From Laceyella putida (GTDB lineage Bacteria; Bacillota; Bacilli; Thermoactinomycetales; Thermoactinomycetaceae): a stretch of 64,000 nucleotides of DNA. This document shows positions 24,494 through 32,801 of this stretch, one piece after another. Position 1 is the first letter of the stretch, and the number at the start of each line of letters is the position of its first letter. The translations under genes and the position numbers were made by a program. The stretch spans positions 1-64,000 of the forward strand of contig NZ_JBHTBW010000062.1 in NCBI RefSeq assembly GCF_042665195.1. Reading direction: 5' to 3'. The notes below the pieces were generated by a model. The model made no database searches. It was not told the origin of the DNA and was given only the letters and a program-made list of their open reading frames with translations.

Positions 24494-25479
24494 AGGGAGA
24501 AACGATCATTGAGCAAGGTGATTTTGCCTACGGCTTGCCCGCTTTCTAGGCGTTCGTGCGCTTGGGCGATATCGCGGTAGGCAAAAGAGGAAGCATCGAG
24601 CAGGGGCTTCACCTTGCCTTGGTCCACCAGGCGAGTGAGCTCGCGCAAAATCTGCCCATGCCGTTCCAGCCCTTTGCCCGATAACAGGGGCAAGATCATA
24701 AATACGACATGCAAAGTAAGTCCCTTGTTATGTAAAGGGGTTAAGTCATGGGTGGATCGTGCGGCAATGGCGGCCACCGCGCCACCGGTTTTCACCGCGG
24801 CAAACGAACGGTCGAGATTGGTTCCACCAACGGTGTCAAAGACGAGGTCAAAGCCGTGACCACCTGTGTGTTTGGCGACATACTCCTCTACGGTTTCATT
24901 TCGGTAGTTGATCACCGCATCGGCGCCAAGTTCCAGGGCAAGCTTCTCTTTTTCAGCTGTGGAAACGGTGGTGTACACCACGGCGCCGGCCGATTTGGCC
25001 AATTGAATGGCGACATGGCCCACCCCCCCCGTCCCCGCGTGGATCAGGATATGTTGGCCCGATTGCAGGTTTAAGCGGTCAAACAAGGCCTCCCACGCGG
25101 TAATCGTCACCAAGGGGAGGGCGGCCGCTTCTTGAAAGGACAGGGAAGCCGGTTTTTTGGCGACCAAAGCGGCGGGAGCCAGAAGATAGTCGGCCAGTGC
25201 GCCATTTCCGGCACAGGCGTACACCTCATCACCCACTTGCAGGTCCGTGACGCCGGGTCCCACTTCTTCAATGATGCCAGCGACATCCCCGTGCAGTACC
25301 GCAGGGAAAGAGGGAGCCAGATTGGGGACGAGTCCCGCCCGAATCTTGGTGTCAATCGGGTTGACGCTGGTGGCGGCGACGCGGATCAAGACGGTTCCGG
25401 GTGCCGCGGTGGGTCGAGCCAACTGCATTTCCTCAAATACGTCCGGTTTGCCGAATCGGTTGATGACATATGCGCGCAA
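24490..25479 (-). CDS. Zinc-independent MDR dehydrogenase, quinone oxidoreductase-like
   Basis: 329-residue medium-chain dehydrogenase with a GroES-like N-terminal half (AATSVNPIDTKIRAG, GDVAGIIEEVG) and a Rossmann half (IHAGTGGVGHVAIQLAKSAGA). The catalytic-zinc cysteines of alcohol dehydrogenases are absent, as in NADPH:quinone reductases. TTG 25479 lies 7 bases after AGGAGGG; the open frame begins earlier without a ribosome binding site. Substrate unknown. Confidence 0.88.
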   Translation of the reverse strand: MRAYVINRFGKPDVFEEMQLARPTAAPGTVLIRVAATSVNPIDTKIRAGLVPNLAPSFPAVLHGDVAGIIEEVGPGVTDLQVGDEVYACAGNGALADYLLAPAALVAKKPASLSFQEAAALPLVTITAWEALFDRLNLQSGQHILIHAGTGGVGHVAIQLAKSAGAVVYTTVSTAEKEKLALELGADAVINYRNETVEEYVAKHTGGHGFDLVFDTVGGTNLDRSFAAVKTGGAVAAIAARSTHDLTPLHNKGLTLHVVFMILPLLSGKGLERHGQILRELTRLVDQGKVKPLLDASSFAYRDIAQAHERLESGQAVGKITLLNDRFSL

Positions 25480-25637
25480 AGATGAGCCCTCCTCGGTTGT
25501 GTTTTCTTTCACTATAGCATACCAAAGGGACTAATGGCCTTCGAACATACCATTGAAAAATGGTGACCTTGGCGCTGACTTGGATCAGCGCGTCGGCAAA
25601 TTTCTTGTCCCCCCCCTTTGTTTGTCTGGGGAACAGG

Positions 25638-25675
25638 AAAACCGCGACCCTGGTCAGCAAGAGTCGCGGTTTGTT
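25638..25675. terminator. Terminator of the carboxypeptidase gene
   Basis: AAACCGCGAC (25639-25648) pairs with GTCGCGGTTT (25663-25672). Bases 25513-25637 contain no gene. Confidence 0.7.
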
Positions 25676-25684
25676 TCATCCTTC

Positions 25685-26959
25685 TCAGTTGGCGCTGCAA
25701 GATTTCCCGATGACGCTGTACGGGCAATCCGCTTTTTCGGCAAGGTATAAGACGGCTTCTTTGTTGCGACTGGTTTCGCGCCCGATCACTTCATCCGGCG
25801 GGTAGAAACCGGGATTGGAACTGGTTGGGTACATTTCAAAGGTGAACGCGAAGATTTTGTGTTGCCCATATGCCCAGTCCGTCATGTCCCCGTCGGTGAT
25901 ATAGAGGTCGCTTGCCTGCTGCGGGGTATACCCGTTGGTGTTTGCCATGGCGTCAGCCATCGTTCTGAACACATTGTAATCATCGGTGGTCATGTCGCTT
26001 GGAACATTGGTGTAGGTGTAACCGTATGGGTACAGGATTAACTCGCTATACGTGTGGAATGTGATCAATGTTTTGATTTGTTGCTTGCCGCCGATCACGC
26101 GGCTGTTGATGAAATTGCGCATCGCGGCAGTTTCCGGGGCGGAGAAGGCGGAAGGGCCGCGGTACGTTTCACTGGATGGGCTTCCGCTGGAACCGCCGCA
26201 ACAACCCCATTTGTATCCGTAGTTCCGGTTGAGGTCCGTGCCGACATAGCTGGAACCGGAGTTGGGCTGGCGGTTTTTGCGCCAGGATTTGTAAGAGCCG
26301 GTGGAGATGTCATATTCGCCCCCATCCGGGTTTAGATTGAAGACGATATAGATTTCGCGGTTGTTTACCAGATCGGTGATGCGGGAGTCGCTCCCGTAGT
26401 TTTTGGTGAATAAGTCGAGCGTGTACAGGGCCATTTCGACGGTGAGGTGTTCGCGGGCATGGTGGAGGGAGGTGTAGAGCACTTCTGGTTCGGCCTCATC
26501 CGTGCCCACATTGTCACTGATTTTCACTGCCCAGAGTTCGCGTCCTTCATACGATTTGCCTATGCTGAATTTGGATACGATGCCGGGATAGCTGGAGACG
26601 GCCGTGTTGATTTTGCTGACCATTTCATTATAGTTGTGATAGGCCGAATCGCCGGAGGGGAAATCTTCCGTTGTCATGGTGGAATCCACGATGGGGGTGA
26701 AGCCTTTTTGTTTGATTTTTTTGGCTTCTTGCGGGGTGGCCAGCACTTTCACGTGATCTTTGCCCACTTCTTCAATCGCCGCCCCGGTGGATGCGATGGC
26801 GGTACGTTGTTCTTTGGTGGTCACTCCGCTGATTTCATAAAACTGGATCCCCAGATCAAAGATGGACGGATTTTCAATGTTTTGACTAAATCCAAGCGCT
26901 GGAACGCAAGCGATGATCAGCACAAGCACCAACGATAAGGAAAGCCATTTTTTTCCCAT
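25685..26959 (-). CDS. cpt: Carboxypeptidase T precursor (secreted M14 zinc carboxypeptidase)
   Basis: 424 residues: Sec signal peptide (to about residue 25, MGKKWLSLSLVLVLII), a propeptide to about 98, then the mature M14 enzyme. Zinc ligands are in LHHAREHLTVEMALY (H and E) and ITFHTYSE; the catalytic Glu is in FAFTFEMYP. Long stretches such as NYGYKWGCCGGSSGSPSSET and QASDLYITDGDMTDWAYG match, from memory, Thermoactinomyces vulgaris carboxypeptidase T almost residue for residue, which places the organism in that family. Broad specificity for C-terminal hydrophobic and basic residues is known for that enzyme. ATG 26959 with AGGAGG upstream. Confidence 0.97.
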   Translation of the reverse strand: MGKKWLSLSLVLVLIIACVPALGFSQNIENPSIFDLGIQFYEISGVTTKEQRTAIASTGAAIEEVGKDHVKVLATPQEAKKIKQKGFTPIVDSTMTTEDFPSGDSAYHNYNEMVSKINTAVSSYPGIVSKFSIGKSYEGRELWAVKISDNVGTDEAEPEVLYTSLHHAREHLTVEMALYTLDLFTKNYGSDSRITDLVNNREIYIVFNLNPDGGEYDISTGSYKSWRKNRQPNSGSSYVGTDLNRNYGYKWGCCGGSSGSPSSETYRGPSAFSAPETAAMRNFINSRVIGGKQQIKTLITFHTYSELILYPYGYTYTNVPSDMTTDDYNVFRTMADAMANTNGYTPQQASDLYITDGDMTDWAYGQHKIFAFTFEMYPTSSNPGFYPPDEVIGRETSRNKEAVLYLAEKADCPYSVIGKSCSAN

Positions 26960-27244
26960 TGGTTCGTCCTCCTATATTCATTTGAAGAGATGCAAAGGAA
27001 AAGTTGAAAATTCACTCCTTTCTTGCGGGATTGGGAAAGAAGAAAATGGGATGGAGCTGATTGGATTGTTGAGAAGATAAGCACGGAGATTGCAGTGGAT
27101 AAAAAATGAATTCGATATGATTTGAATTAATCCTTCTGAAAATAAAGAATTATCATTTTAAATATAAATAAATTACCTCTAAAGAAGGAAGTCCAACCTA
27201 ATAGCTAGCATTTGTCTCATGTGTTTGACCGTTTAAATGCAGGT

Positions 27245-27305
27245 AAGGCAGGTACGGCTTGAATCGTTTCCGTCGATACCGGAAAGATCAAGCGGCACCT
27301 GCCTT
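27245..27305 (-). terminator. Long nested hairpin after mgtE
   Basis: AAGGCAGGT (27245-27253) pairs with ACCTGCCTT (27297-27305), with inner stems GCTTGA/TCAAGC and TTTCCG/CGGAAA. No long T run follows on either strand. The rest of 26960-27355 is AT-rich with no gene; it includes the carboxypeptidase promoter region. Confidence 0.55.
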
Positions 27306-27355
27306 TATCTTCTGCTCAGTACTCAAAGGTTCATCAACCTCAATTCGTTAAAGTT

Positions 27356-28705
27356 TCATATGTTGAGAATCACTTTGGCAATGCTGAGATAAATGATTAA
27401 CCCTGTGCCATCGACCAATGTGGTGATGAGCGGCCCCGAGACGACAGCGGGATCGATTTTGAGCCGATGGAGGATGAGTGGCAAGATCGCCGATACGATG
27501 GATGACCACAACACGATAAACAGAGCGGATAACGCGACCACATAACCGATTGACGTATCTACTCCCATCATCATGGCGCGGATGAGTCCGATGACGCCCA
27601 GGGAGAGTCCCAAGAACAGGCCGGTTAACATTTCTTTGCGCATCACCCGGAAGATGTCGCTAAATTTCACTTCATTGATGCCGAGCGCGCGAACCAAAGT
27701 GGTGACGATCTGGGAGCCCGTGTTTCCCCCCGTCCCAATCAATAAGGGGATGAAAAAGGAAAGGGCGACGACTTTATCCAAAGTGTTTTGGTAGCTTTCC
27801 AGCACGGTTGCGGTGTAGGCTCCACCGATGAACAAGATCATGAGCCAGACGATTCGCTTCTTATACAGACTGAAGATGGAAGTTTTGAAGTAGGGTTCAT
27901 CCAACGGTTGGCTTCCCCCCAGTTTATGGATGTCTTCGGTGGCTTCTTCATGGATGACATCCACCACATCATCATAGGTGATAATCCCAATCAATCTTCT
28001 CTGGTGGTCAACGACGGGAAGCGCGTAGAAGTTATAGCGCGATAAGATTTGGGCCACTTCTTCTTGTTCCATCTCAGCGGGAACGGAAATGAACTCCGTC
28101 GTGGCGATTTCAATGAGGTGCGTTTGCGGTGGGGCGAGAATGATTTCTTTTAGGGAAACGATGCCCATCAATTCCCCACGTGTCCCCGTTACATAGATAT
28201 AGGAGATGATTTCCGCTTCATGTCCGACTTTGCGAATGTGGTTGATCGTCTGTTCTCCCGTCCAGTAAGCGCGGGCGGAGATGTAGTCAACCGTCATCAA
28301 GCTTCCGGCGGTGTATTCGGGATAGCTCATCAAGTTGTTGATCTTCTCGCGGTAATCGACCGGAAGCAAACGGAGCAGTTTTTCCGCCTGCAACGGATGA
28401 ACGGCGAGCAACATGTCTACCACCATGTCACTTGACATCTGTTTCAGGAGCGGGGAAGCGACCTCATCGGACAACCGGTTCAAGATTTCATATTGAAGCT
28501 CCGGCTCCAAGTACTCAAGCGCTTCAGCGGCATCAGCCAAGGGCAAGCGGGTGATCAGTTCCAAACGGCTCGCCTCTTCCATCTCCTTCAGCACTTCCGC
28601 GAGATCGAACGGCTGGAGCTGTTCAAGCAAATTCAGCAAGTGCTCCGTGTTGTGCCGCTCTTTGAGTGTTGTTTCAATTTCGCTTCTGAGCAGGGCATTG
28701 TTCAT
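27356..28705 (-). CDS. mgtE: Magnesium transporter MgtE
   Basis: 449 residues: MgtE N domain (1-130), two CBS domains (about 131-255) that sense cytosolic Mg, then five membrane helices with the family signatures PLLIGTGGNTGSQ and DPAVVSGPLITTLVDGTGL. It is a homodimeric Mg channel of the plasma membrane. ATG 28705 has AAAGGGGGG 6 bases before. The longer open frame extends into the riboswitch and is not coding. Controlled by the M-box upstream. Confidence 0.97.
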   Translation of the reverse strand: MNNALLRSEIETTLKERHNTEHLLNLLEQLQPFDLAEVLKEMEEASRLELITRLPLADAAEALEYLEPELQYEILNRLSDEVASPLLKQMSSDMVVDMLLAVHPLQAEKLLRLLPVDYREKINNLMSYPEYTAGSLMTVDYISARAYWTGEQTINHIRKVGHEAEIISYIYVTGTRGELMGIVSLKEIILAPPQTHLIEIATTEFISVPAEMEQEEVAQILSRYNFYALPVVDHQRRLIGIITYDDVVDVIHEEATEDIHKLGGSQPLDEPYFKTSIFSLYKKRIVWLMILFIGGAYTATVLESYQNTLDKVVALSFFIPLLIGTGGNTGSQIVTTLVRALGINEVKFSDIFRVMRKEMLTGLFLGLSLGVIGLIRAMMMGVDTSIGYVVALSALFIVLWSSIVSAILPLILHRLKIDPAVVSGPLITTLVDGTGLIIYLSIAKVILNI

Positions 28706-28729
28706 GCTTATCCCCCCTTTTACGATAAT

Positions 28730-28959
28730 AAAAAAACCCGCTCTATCAGGAAGAGGGGTACAAAGCAAATAAGCCCATGGACTATGAGCTTCATTTTGCT
28801 TATCTCCCTCATTGAGCTTTGGCACTGAACGGCATAGGCTAAGCCAGCTACATTAGAAAAGACCTTCGTTCCGACCTTTCCTGCTGACCCATTGGTGTCT
28901 CTCGACATTTTTGGGCAGTAGCGTATCTCCGATCAGGAACCTCACCTAATAGAGATAAG
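28730..28959 (-). ncRNA. M-box (ykoK) magnesium riboswitch with terminator
   Basis: Read on the minus strand, CTTATCTC (28959-28952) pairs with GAGATAAG (28806-28799) to close the aptamer. Inside are the M-box signatures TTAGGTGAGGTTCC, GGAGATACGCTACTGCCC, AAAAATGTCGAGAGACACCA, ATGGGTCA and TGTAGCTGG, CCTATGCCGTTCAGTGC. A terminator stem (CCCCTCT against AGAGCGGG) with seven T follows at 28762-28730. Mg binding is expected to favour termination and shut off mgtE. Confidence 0.95.
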
Positions 28960-29118
28960 AAAAAAAGGATATAGTTGTTCAACGTAGTCAGTATAACGCT
29001 CAAGAAATCAAATTGTCAATTTATTTTATGTCGGAGCGGGCAATTGTGTTAGTTGTTTGTTTCTTCCACCAACGATTGGGAACGTGAACGGACAAGATGG
29101 AGCGGAAGACAAGGCTAG

Positions 29119-29258
29119 AAGCTATTTCAAAACCATCTTTTGGATGGAGAAAGGGCTATGGCGATCGCTCCAAAACCGTTTTCCCATTGGCTTCACTTGT
29201 CCATCGGCGCTCATCGGGAAAAGGTTTTTCCGCTCAACAACGACGTTTGAAATAACTT
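29119..29258. mobile_element. MITE-like element 1
   Basis: 140 bases bounded by inverted repeats AAGCTATTTCAAA (29119-29131) and TTTGAAATAACTT (29246-29258), 12 of 13 matching, without coding capacity. The interior 29191-29233 is nearly identical to 58207-58248 inside the second MITE, although the ends differ. Bases 28960-29118 hold no gene; a promoter for the M-box transcript is expected there. Confidence 0.6.
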
Positions 29259-29299
29259 GTATGCTTGAATCCTTATAGAAAATTCTGTATAATTATATT

Positions 29300-29460
29300 A
29301 CCTTCACATGATAAACCTCATCATAGCGCGAACGCTTCTCCACCACTTCAAGTGATTCTTGTTTCATCATTCACTTTCCCTTCGTATCCAATCTCAAACA
29401 TACCAGCTGGTCTCTGGTCAAAGCGCATATACCAATCTCCATGTTGTTGCATGTAATAGA
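29300..29460 (-). pseudogene. Probable coding remnant, unidentified
   Basis: On the minus strand one frame reads through YMQQHGDWYMRFDQRPAGMF, EIGYEGK and stops; a second short frame after a good ribosome binding site begins MMKQESLEVVEKRSRYDE. The composition looks coding, but nothing is complete. It may be debris next to the MITE. Confidence 0.3.
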
Positions 29461-29503
29461 TAGTAAGAAAGTTTGCTAGAATGCTTGGGTGTTTGAAGCG
29501 AGA

Positions 29504-29568
29504 TGGGCTCCTACCATTTTCCCCTTCGCTTATCTAGCGCCAGCCGCTCATTTTTTTGGCGGAGCCCA
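29504..29568. terminator. Nested hairpin upstream of spoVR
   Basis: TGGGCTCC (29504-29511) pairs with GGAGCCCA (29561-29568), with an inner CGCCA/TGGCG stem and a T7 loop segment. Could be a terminator or a spoVR leader structure. Confidence 0.4.
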
Positions 29569-29600
29569 AGAATGATGTGATGGAAAGGAAGGGATGAGAG

Positions 29601-31019
29601 TTGATACAGGAAGGAAAAGCATTGGAGCGAGCGATTGAAGAGATTACGGAGATTGCCAAAGGGTTTGGGTTAGACTTTTATCCCATGAGATATGAAATCT
29701 GTCCAGCCGACATTATTTATACATTTGGCGCATACGGAATGCCAACGCGCTTTTCGCATTGGAGCTTCGGGAAGGCTTTTCACAAGATGAAGCTGCAATA
29801 TGATCTGAACTTAAGCAAGATCTATGAGTTGGTGATCAACTCCAATCCGTGTTACGCCTTCCTCCTGAAAGGGAACAGCTTGATCCAGAACAAGCTCATC
29901 GTTGCCCATGTCTTGGCCCACTGCGATTTCTTTAAAAACAATTACCGCTTTTCCAACACTTCGCGCGACATGGTGGAAAGCATGTCGGCAAGCGCGGAGC
30001 GGATTCGGTTCTATGAGATGAAATATGGAAAAAAGGTGGTCGAGGACTTCTTGGATCATGTTTTGGCCATCCAGGAACATATCAATCCCAGTCTGCTCGA
30101 CGCCAAACGGGTGATGCGGCAACCGGAACAGGAGAAAAGGGAAAAAACGAAGCAAAATCAAAGCTCACCATATGAGGATCTGTGGAAGTTGGACCGCATC
30201 GGACAACCGGAAGAGCGTCCCCGTCCCCGAAAAAAGCGTTTTCCTGAAGAGCCCGAGAAGGATTTGCTCTTGTTCCTCATGCATCATAGCCGGATGTTGG
30301 AGGATTGGCAACAGGACATCATGACGATATTGCGGGGGGAAATGCTGTACTTCTGGCCGCAGTTGGAGACCAAGATCATGAATGAGGGTTGGGCCTCCTA
30401 CTGGCATATCCGCATCATGCGGGAACTTGATTTGGATGAAGCAGAAACGATTGAGTTTGCCAAATTAAACGCTTCCGTCTTGATGCCTTCCAGCACGTCG
30501 ATTAACCCTTATTATCTGGGGCTCAAGTTGTTTGAGGACATTGAGCGTCGCTGGGACCACCCAACTGAGGAAGAACAGCGGGAACTCGGGAGGGTGCCGG
30601 GCCAAGGAAGGGAAAAGATGTTTGAGGTGCGGGAATTGGAGTCCGATCTCTCGTTCTTGCGCAATTATTTGACCAAAGAGCTAGTGGAAGATTTGGATTT
30701 GTATGTGTTTCAGCGTCAAGGAAACGAGTGGACGGTCACCGATAAAAACTGGGAGCATGTGCGGGATGAGTTGGTGATGAGCCGGGTTAACGGGGGGCAT
30801 CCGGTCATCTTGGTCCATGACGGGGATTACCTGCAAAATGGCGAATTGTATCTTGTCCACCGTTTTGAAGGGGTTGAGCTCGATTTGAAGTACCTGGAGA
30901 AAACCTTGCCGCATGTTTATGCTTTATGGGGGCGTTCGGTTCATTTGGAGACGGTGATTGAAGGCAGAAATGTTGTGTTTTGCTTCAATGGTAAAAAATG
31001 CACAAGAAGGTTTATGTAA
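29601..31019 (+). CDS. spoVR: SpoVR family stage V sporulation protein
   Basis: 472 residues, full length. SpoVR is needed for normal spore cortex formation in B. subtilis; its biochemistry is unknown. Family blocks seen: KGFGLDFYPMRYEICPADIIY, VAHVLAHCDFFKNN and a central MNEGWASYWH. TTG 29601 is preceded by GGAAGGGATGAGAG. Followed by a strong terminator. Confidence 0.96.
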   Translation: MIQEGKALERAIEEITEIAKGFGLDFYPMRYEICPADIIYTFGAYGMPTRFSHWSFGKAFHKMKLQYDLNLSKIYELVINSNPCYAFLLKGNSLIQNKLIVAHVLAHCDFFKNNYRFSNTSRDMVESMSASAERIRFYEMKYGKKVVEDFLDHVLAIQEHINPSLLDAKRVMRQPEQEKREKTKQNQSSPYEDLWKLDRIGQPEERPRPRKKRFPEEPEKDLLLFLMHHSRMLEDWQQDIMTILRGEMLYFWPQLETKIMNEGWASYWHIRIMRELDLDEAETIEFAKLNASVLMPSSTSINPYYLGLKLFEDIERRWDHPTEEEQRELGRVPGQGREKMFEVRELESDLSFLRNYLTKELVEDLDLYVFQRQGNEWTVTDKNWEHVRDELVMSRVNGGHPVILVHDGDYLQNGELYLVHRFEGVELDLKYLEKTLPHVYALWGRSVHLETVIEGRNVVFCFNGKKCTRRFM

Positions 31020-31054
31020 CAGATGGGTTAACAACTCAAAAGCTAGATCTGATC

Positions 31055-31086
31055 AAGCTCTGGAGAGATTCTCCGGGGCTTTTTTC
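31055..31086 (+). terminator. spoVR terminator
   Basis: AAGCTCTGGAGA (31055-31066) pairs with TCTCCGGGGCTT (31070-31081), 12 pairs with three G-U, followed by six T. Confidence 0.85.
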
Positions 31087-31205
31087 GATCTGTTTGGTTT
31101 TGAAAAGGAAATCATTGCATGATCCTGAATTTGTCTTTTGTGTTAACATGAGGTTGTTCGGTCGGCCAAGCCTTGGCAACAACAACTCATGCAGAGGGGG
31201 ATTCG

Positions 31206-32306
31206 ATGTTAACCAAGAGGCATCTTACCAAAATCACAGGAACGTTGGCAGTAGCGACAATGGTTTCGTTGGTTGCGCCGCATGGTGCGCCTACTGGCAC
31301 TACCAATACAGAAGACAAGGCTTTTTGGCAAAACGTTTTAGCGAATTTTAGCATTCAAACAGCAAATGCCGCCACTTTGCAAACTCAAAATATTCAAACC
31401 ACGGGTGACCAGATCATCCAAACGGGCCAAAAATATTTGGGCACCCCTTATAAGTTTGGCGCAAAATCGGGAGACACCCGTTATTTTGATTGTTCATCCT
31501 TCGTTCAATATGTGTTTAAGCAACATGGCATCTCATTGCCGCGGTCATCCCGCCAACAAGCGACGGTTGGAATGACGGTAGCCAAATCCCAACTGAAAAA
31601 AGGGGATCTCATTTTCTTCAAACTTCGTTCTTCCGGTGGGAAAATCGGTCACGTAGCGATCTATGCGGGCGATAACAAAGTGCTGCATACTTATGGCAAA
31701 GGCGGCGTTCGCTTTGATTCGTTGTCTGCGCCATGGTTAAAGTGGGGTTATGTCACAGCGAAGCGTGTCATCCAAGACAACCCAAGCAGCGTCAATGCGG
31801 CATACACCGATATGGCTTACATGCCCGCCACAGGAACGGCAGTCAATCCGGCAAACACCAACATGGCTGACAAGCCTGCCACGGGAACAAATCTAGAACA
31901 ATCAAATGAAGATGCACAACGACTCGCACTTGCGGATAAAATCATTCAAACCGGTGACAAATATTTGGGCACACCCTATGAATTTGGTGCCGCAGCCGGA
32001 CAAACCGCCACGTTTGATTGTTCTTCCTTTGTTCAGTACGTGTTCAAGCAACATGGCATCTCTCTACCACGTTCTTCCCGCCAACAGGCAACGGTAGGCG
32101 AAACGATCGCTAAATCCCAACTCGAAAAAGGAGATCTGGTCTTCTTTACCCGAGGGGACACCGCACCGAATATCGGACACGTGGCCATTTATGTCGGGGA
32201 TGGCAAGGTTCTCCACACCTACGGTAAAGGTGGTGTTCGTTACGACGATCTGTCCACGGGTTGGTTGCAAGAAAGCTATGTTACCGCTAAGCGCGTCATT
32301 CAATAA
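31206..32306 (+). CDS. Secreted cell-wall hydrolase with two NlpC/P60 domains
   Basis: 366 residues: Sec signal peptide with long hydrophobic part (about 8-28), then two NlpC/P60 cysteine peptidase domains (about 70-185 and 235-365) separated by a Thr/Pro/Ala linker that itself repeats (DMAYMPATGTAV / NMADKPATGTNL). Each has the catalytic Cys in FDCSSFVQYVFKQHG and the His in GHVAIY. Such enzymes cut D-Glu to diamino-acid bonds in peptidoglycan stems. The two copies are so alike that a recent duplication is likely. AGAGGGGG lies 6 bases before ATG 31206. A hairpin (GTTGTT ... AACAAC, 31152-31182) precedes it. Confidence 0.95.
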   Translation: MLTKRHLTKITGTLAVATMVSLVAPHGAPTGTTNTEDKAFWQNVLANFSIQTANAATLQTQNIQTTGDQIIQTGQKYLGTPYKFGAKSGDTRYFDCSSFVQYVFKQHGISLPRSSRQQATVGMTVAKSQLKKGDLIFFKLRSSGGKIGHVAIYAGDNKVLHTYGKGGVRFDSLSAPWLKWGYVTAKRVIQDNPSSVNAAYTDMAYMPATGTAVNPANTNMADKPATGTNLEQSNEDAQRLALADKIIQTGDKYLGTPYEFGAAAGQTATFDCSSFVQYVFKQHGISLPRSSRQQATVGETIAKSQLEKGDLVFFTRGDTAPNIGHVAIYVGDGKVLHTYGKGGVRYDDLSTGWLQESYVTAKRVIQ

Positions 32307-32311
32307 ACTTA

Positions 32312-32350
32312 AAAACAGCCCTTTGCCTTAATCGAGCAAAGGGCTGTTTT
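32312..32350. terminator. Bidirectional terminator
   Basis: AAAACAGCCCTTTGC (32312-32326) is the exact inverted copy of 32336-32350. It overlaps the end of the convergent GNAT gene. Confidence 0.9.
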
Positions 32351-32801
32351 CGATATCCTGCGGTTGGAAATTGCCCCCACCCAACCATAAGGTGGGTTTC
32401 CCCGTCGGTCCCTTAAAGAGGTTAAAGGCGACCAAACCACAGCTGAAGCACAATTTTAAGCTGGCGGTATTGTCGCAAGCGACACGCGTATAAAGTTTGT
32501 CTAGTTTGCCCAAAGTGTGTTGCACCAAGCCTTCGCCCACTTTTTGTTGCCGGAAATCGGGATGCACGGCAATAAAGGCTTCTTGCAAACCGTATTGCCC
32601 GATGACGATGACTCCGATCAGCTTTTTTTGTTCCAAAGCCGCCGCGATATGCGTGCCCTCGGGAAACGATTCCGCGCCCAACTGTTTGAACCAACGCAAG
32701 GCCCGATGGGTGATTCGTCCGTCGCCATACCGCTTCATGAAGCGCAGAATCGTCGGTTTGTTTGCGGACACTTGAGCAGGTGTCAAGTCTTGGATGTGCA
32801 T
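32328..32801 (-). CDS. GNAT family N-acetyltransferase
   Basis: 157 residues with the GNAT acetyl-CoA block HPDFRQQKVGEGLVQHTL and a following CDNTASLKLCFSCG strand-turn. Substrate unknown. ATG 32801 overlaps the end of the YheC/D gene by 19 bases, with AAGGAAGAG upstream, so it belongs to the YheC/D operon as the last gene. Confidence 0.85.
   Translation of the reverse strand: MHIQDLTPAQVSANKPTILRFMKRYGDGRITHRALRWFKQLGAESFPEGTHIAAALEQKKLIGVIVIGQYGLQEAFIAVHPDFRQQKVGEGLVQHTLGKLDKLYTRVACDNTASLKLCFSCGLVAFNLFKGPTGKPTLWLGGGNFQPQDIENSPLLD

Noticed and set aside
26447..26938. 163-codon plus-strand ORF over the carboxypeptidase gene
   Set aside because: It is an antisense shadow of a strongly conserved gene and has no ribosome binding site.
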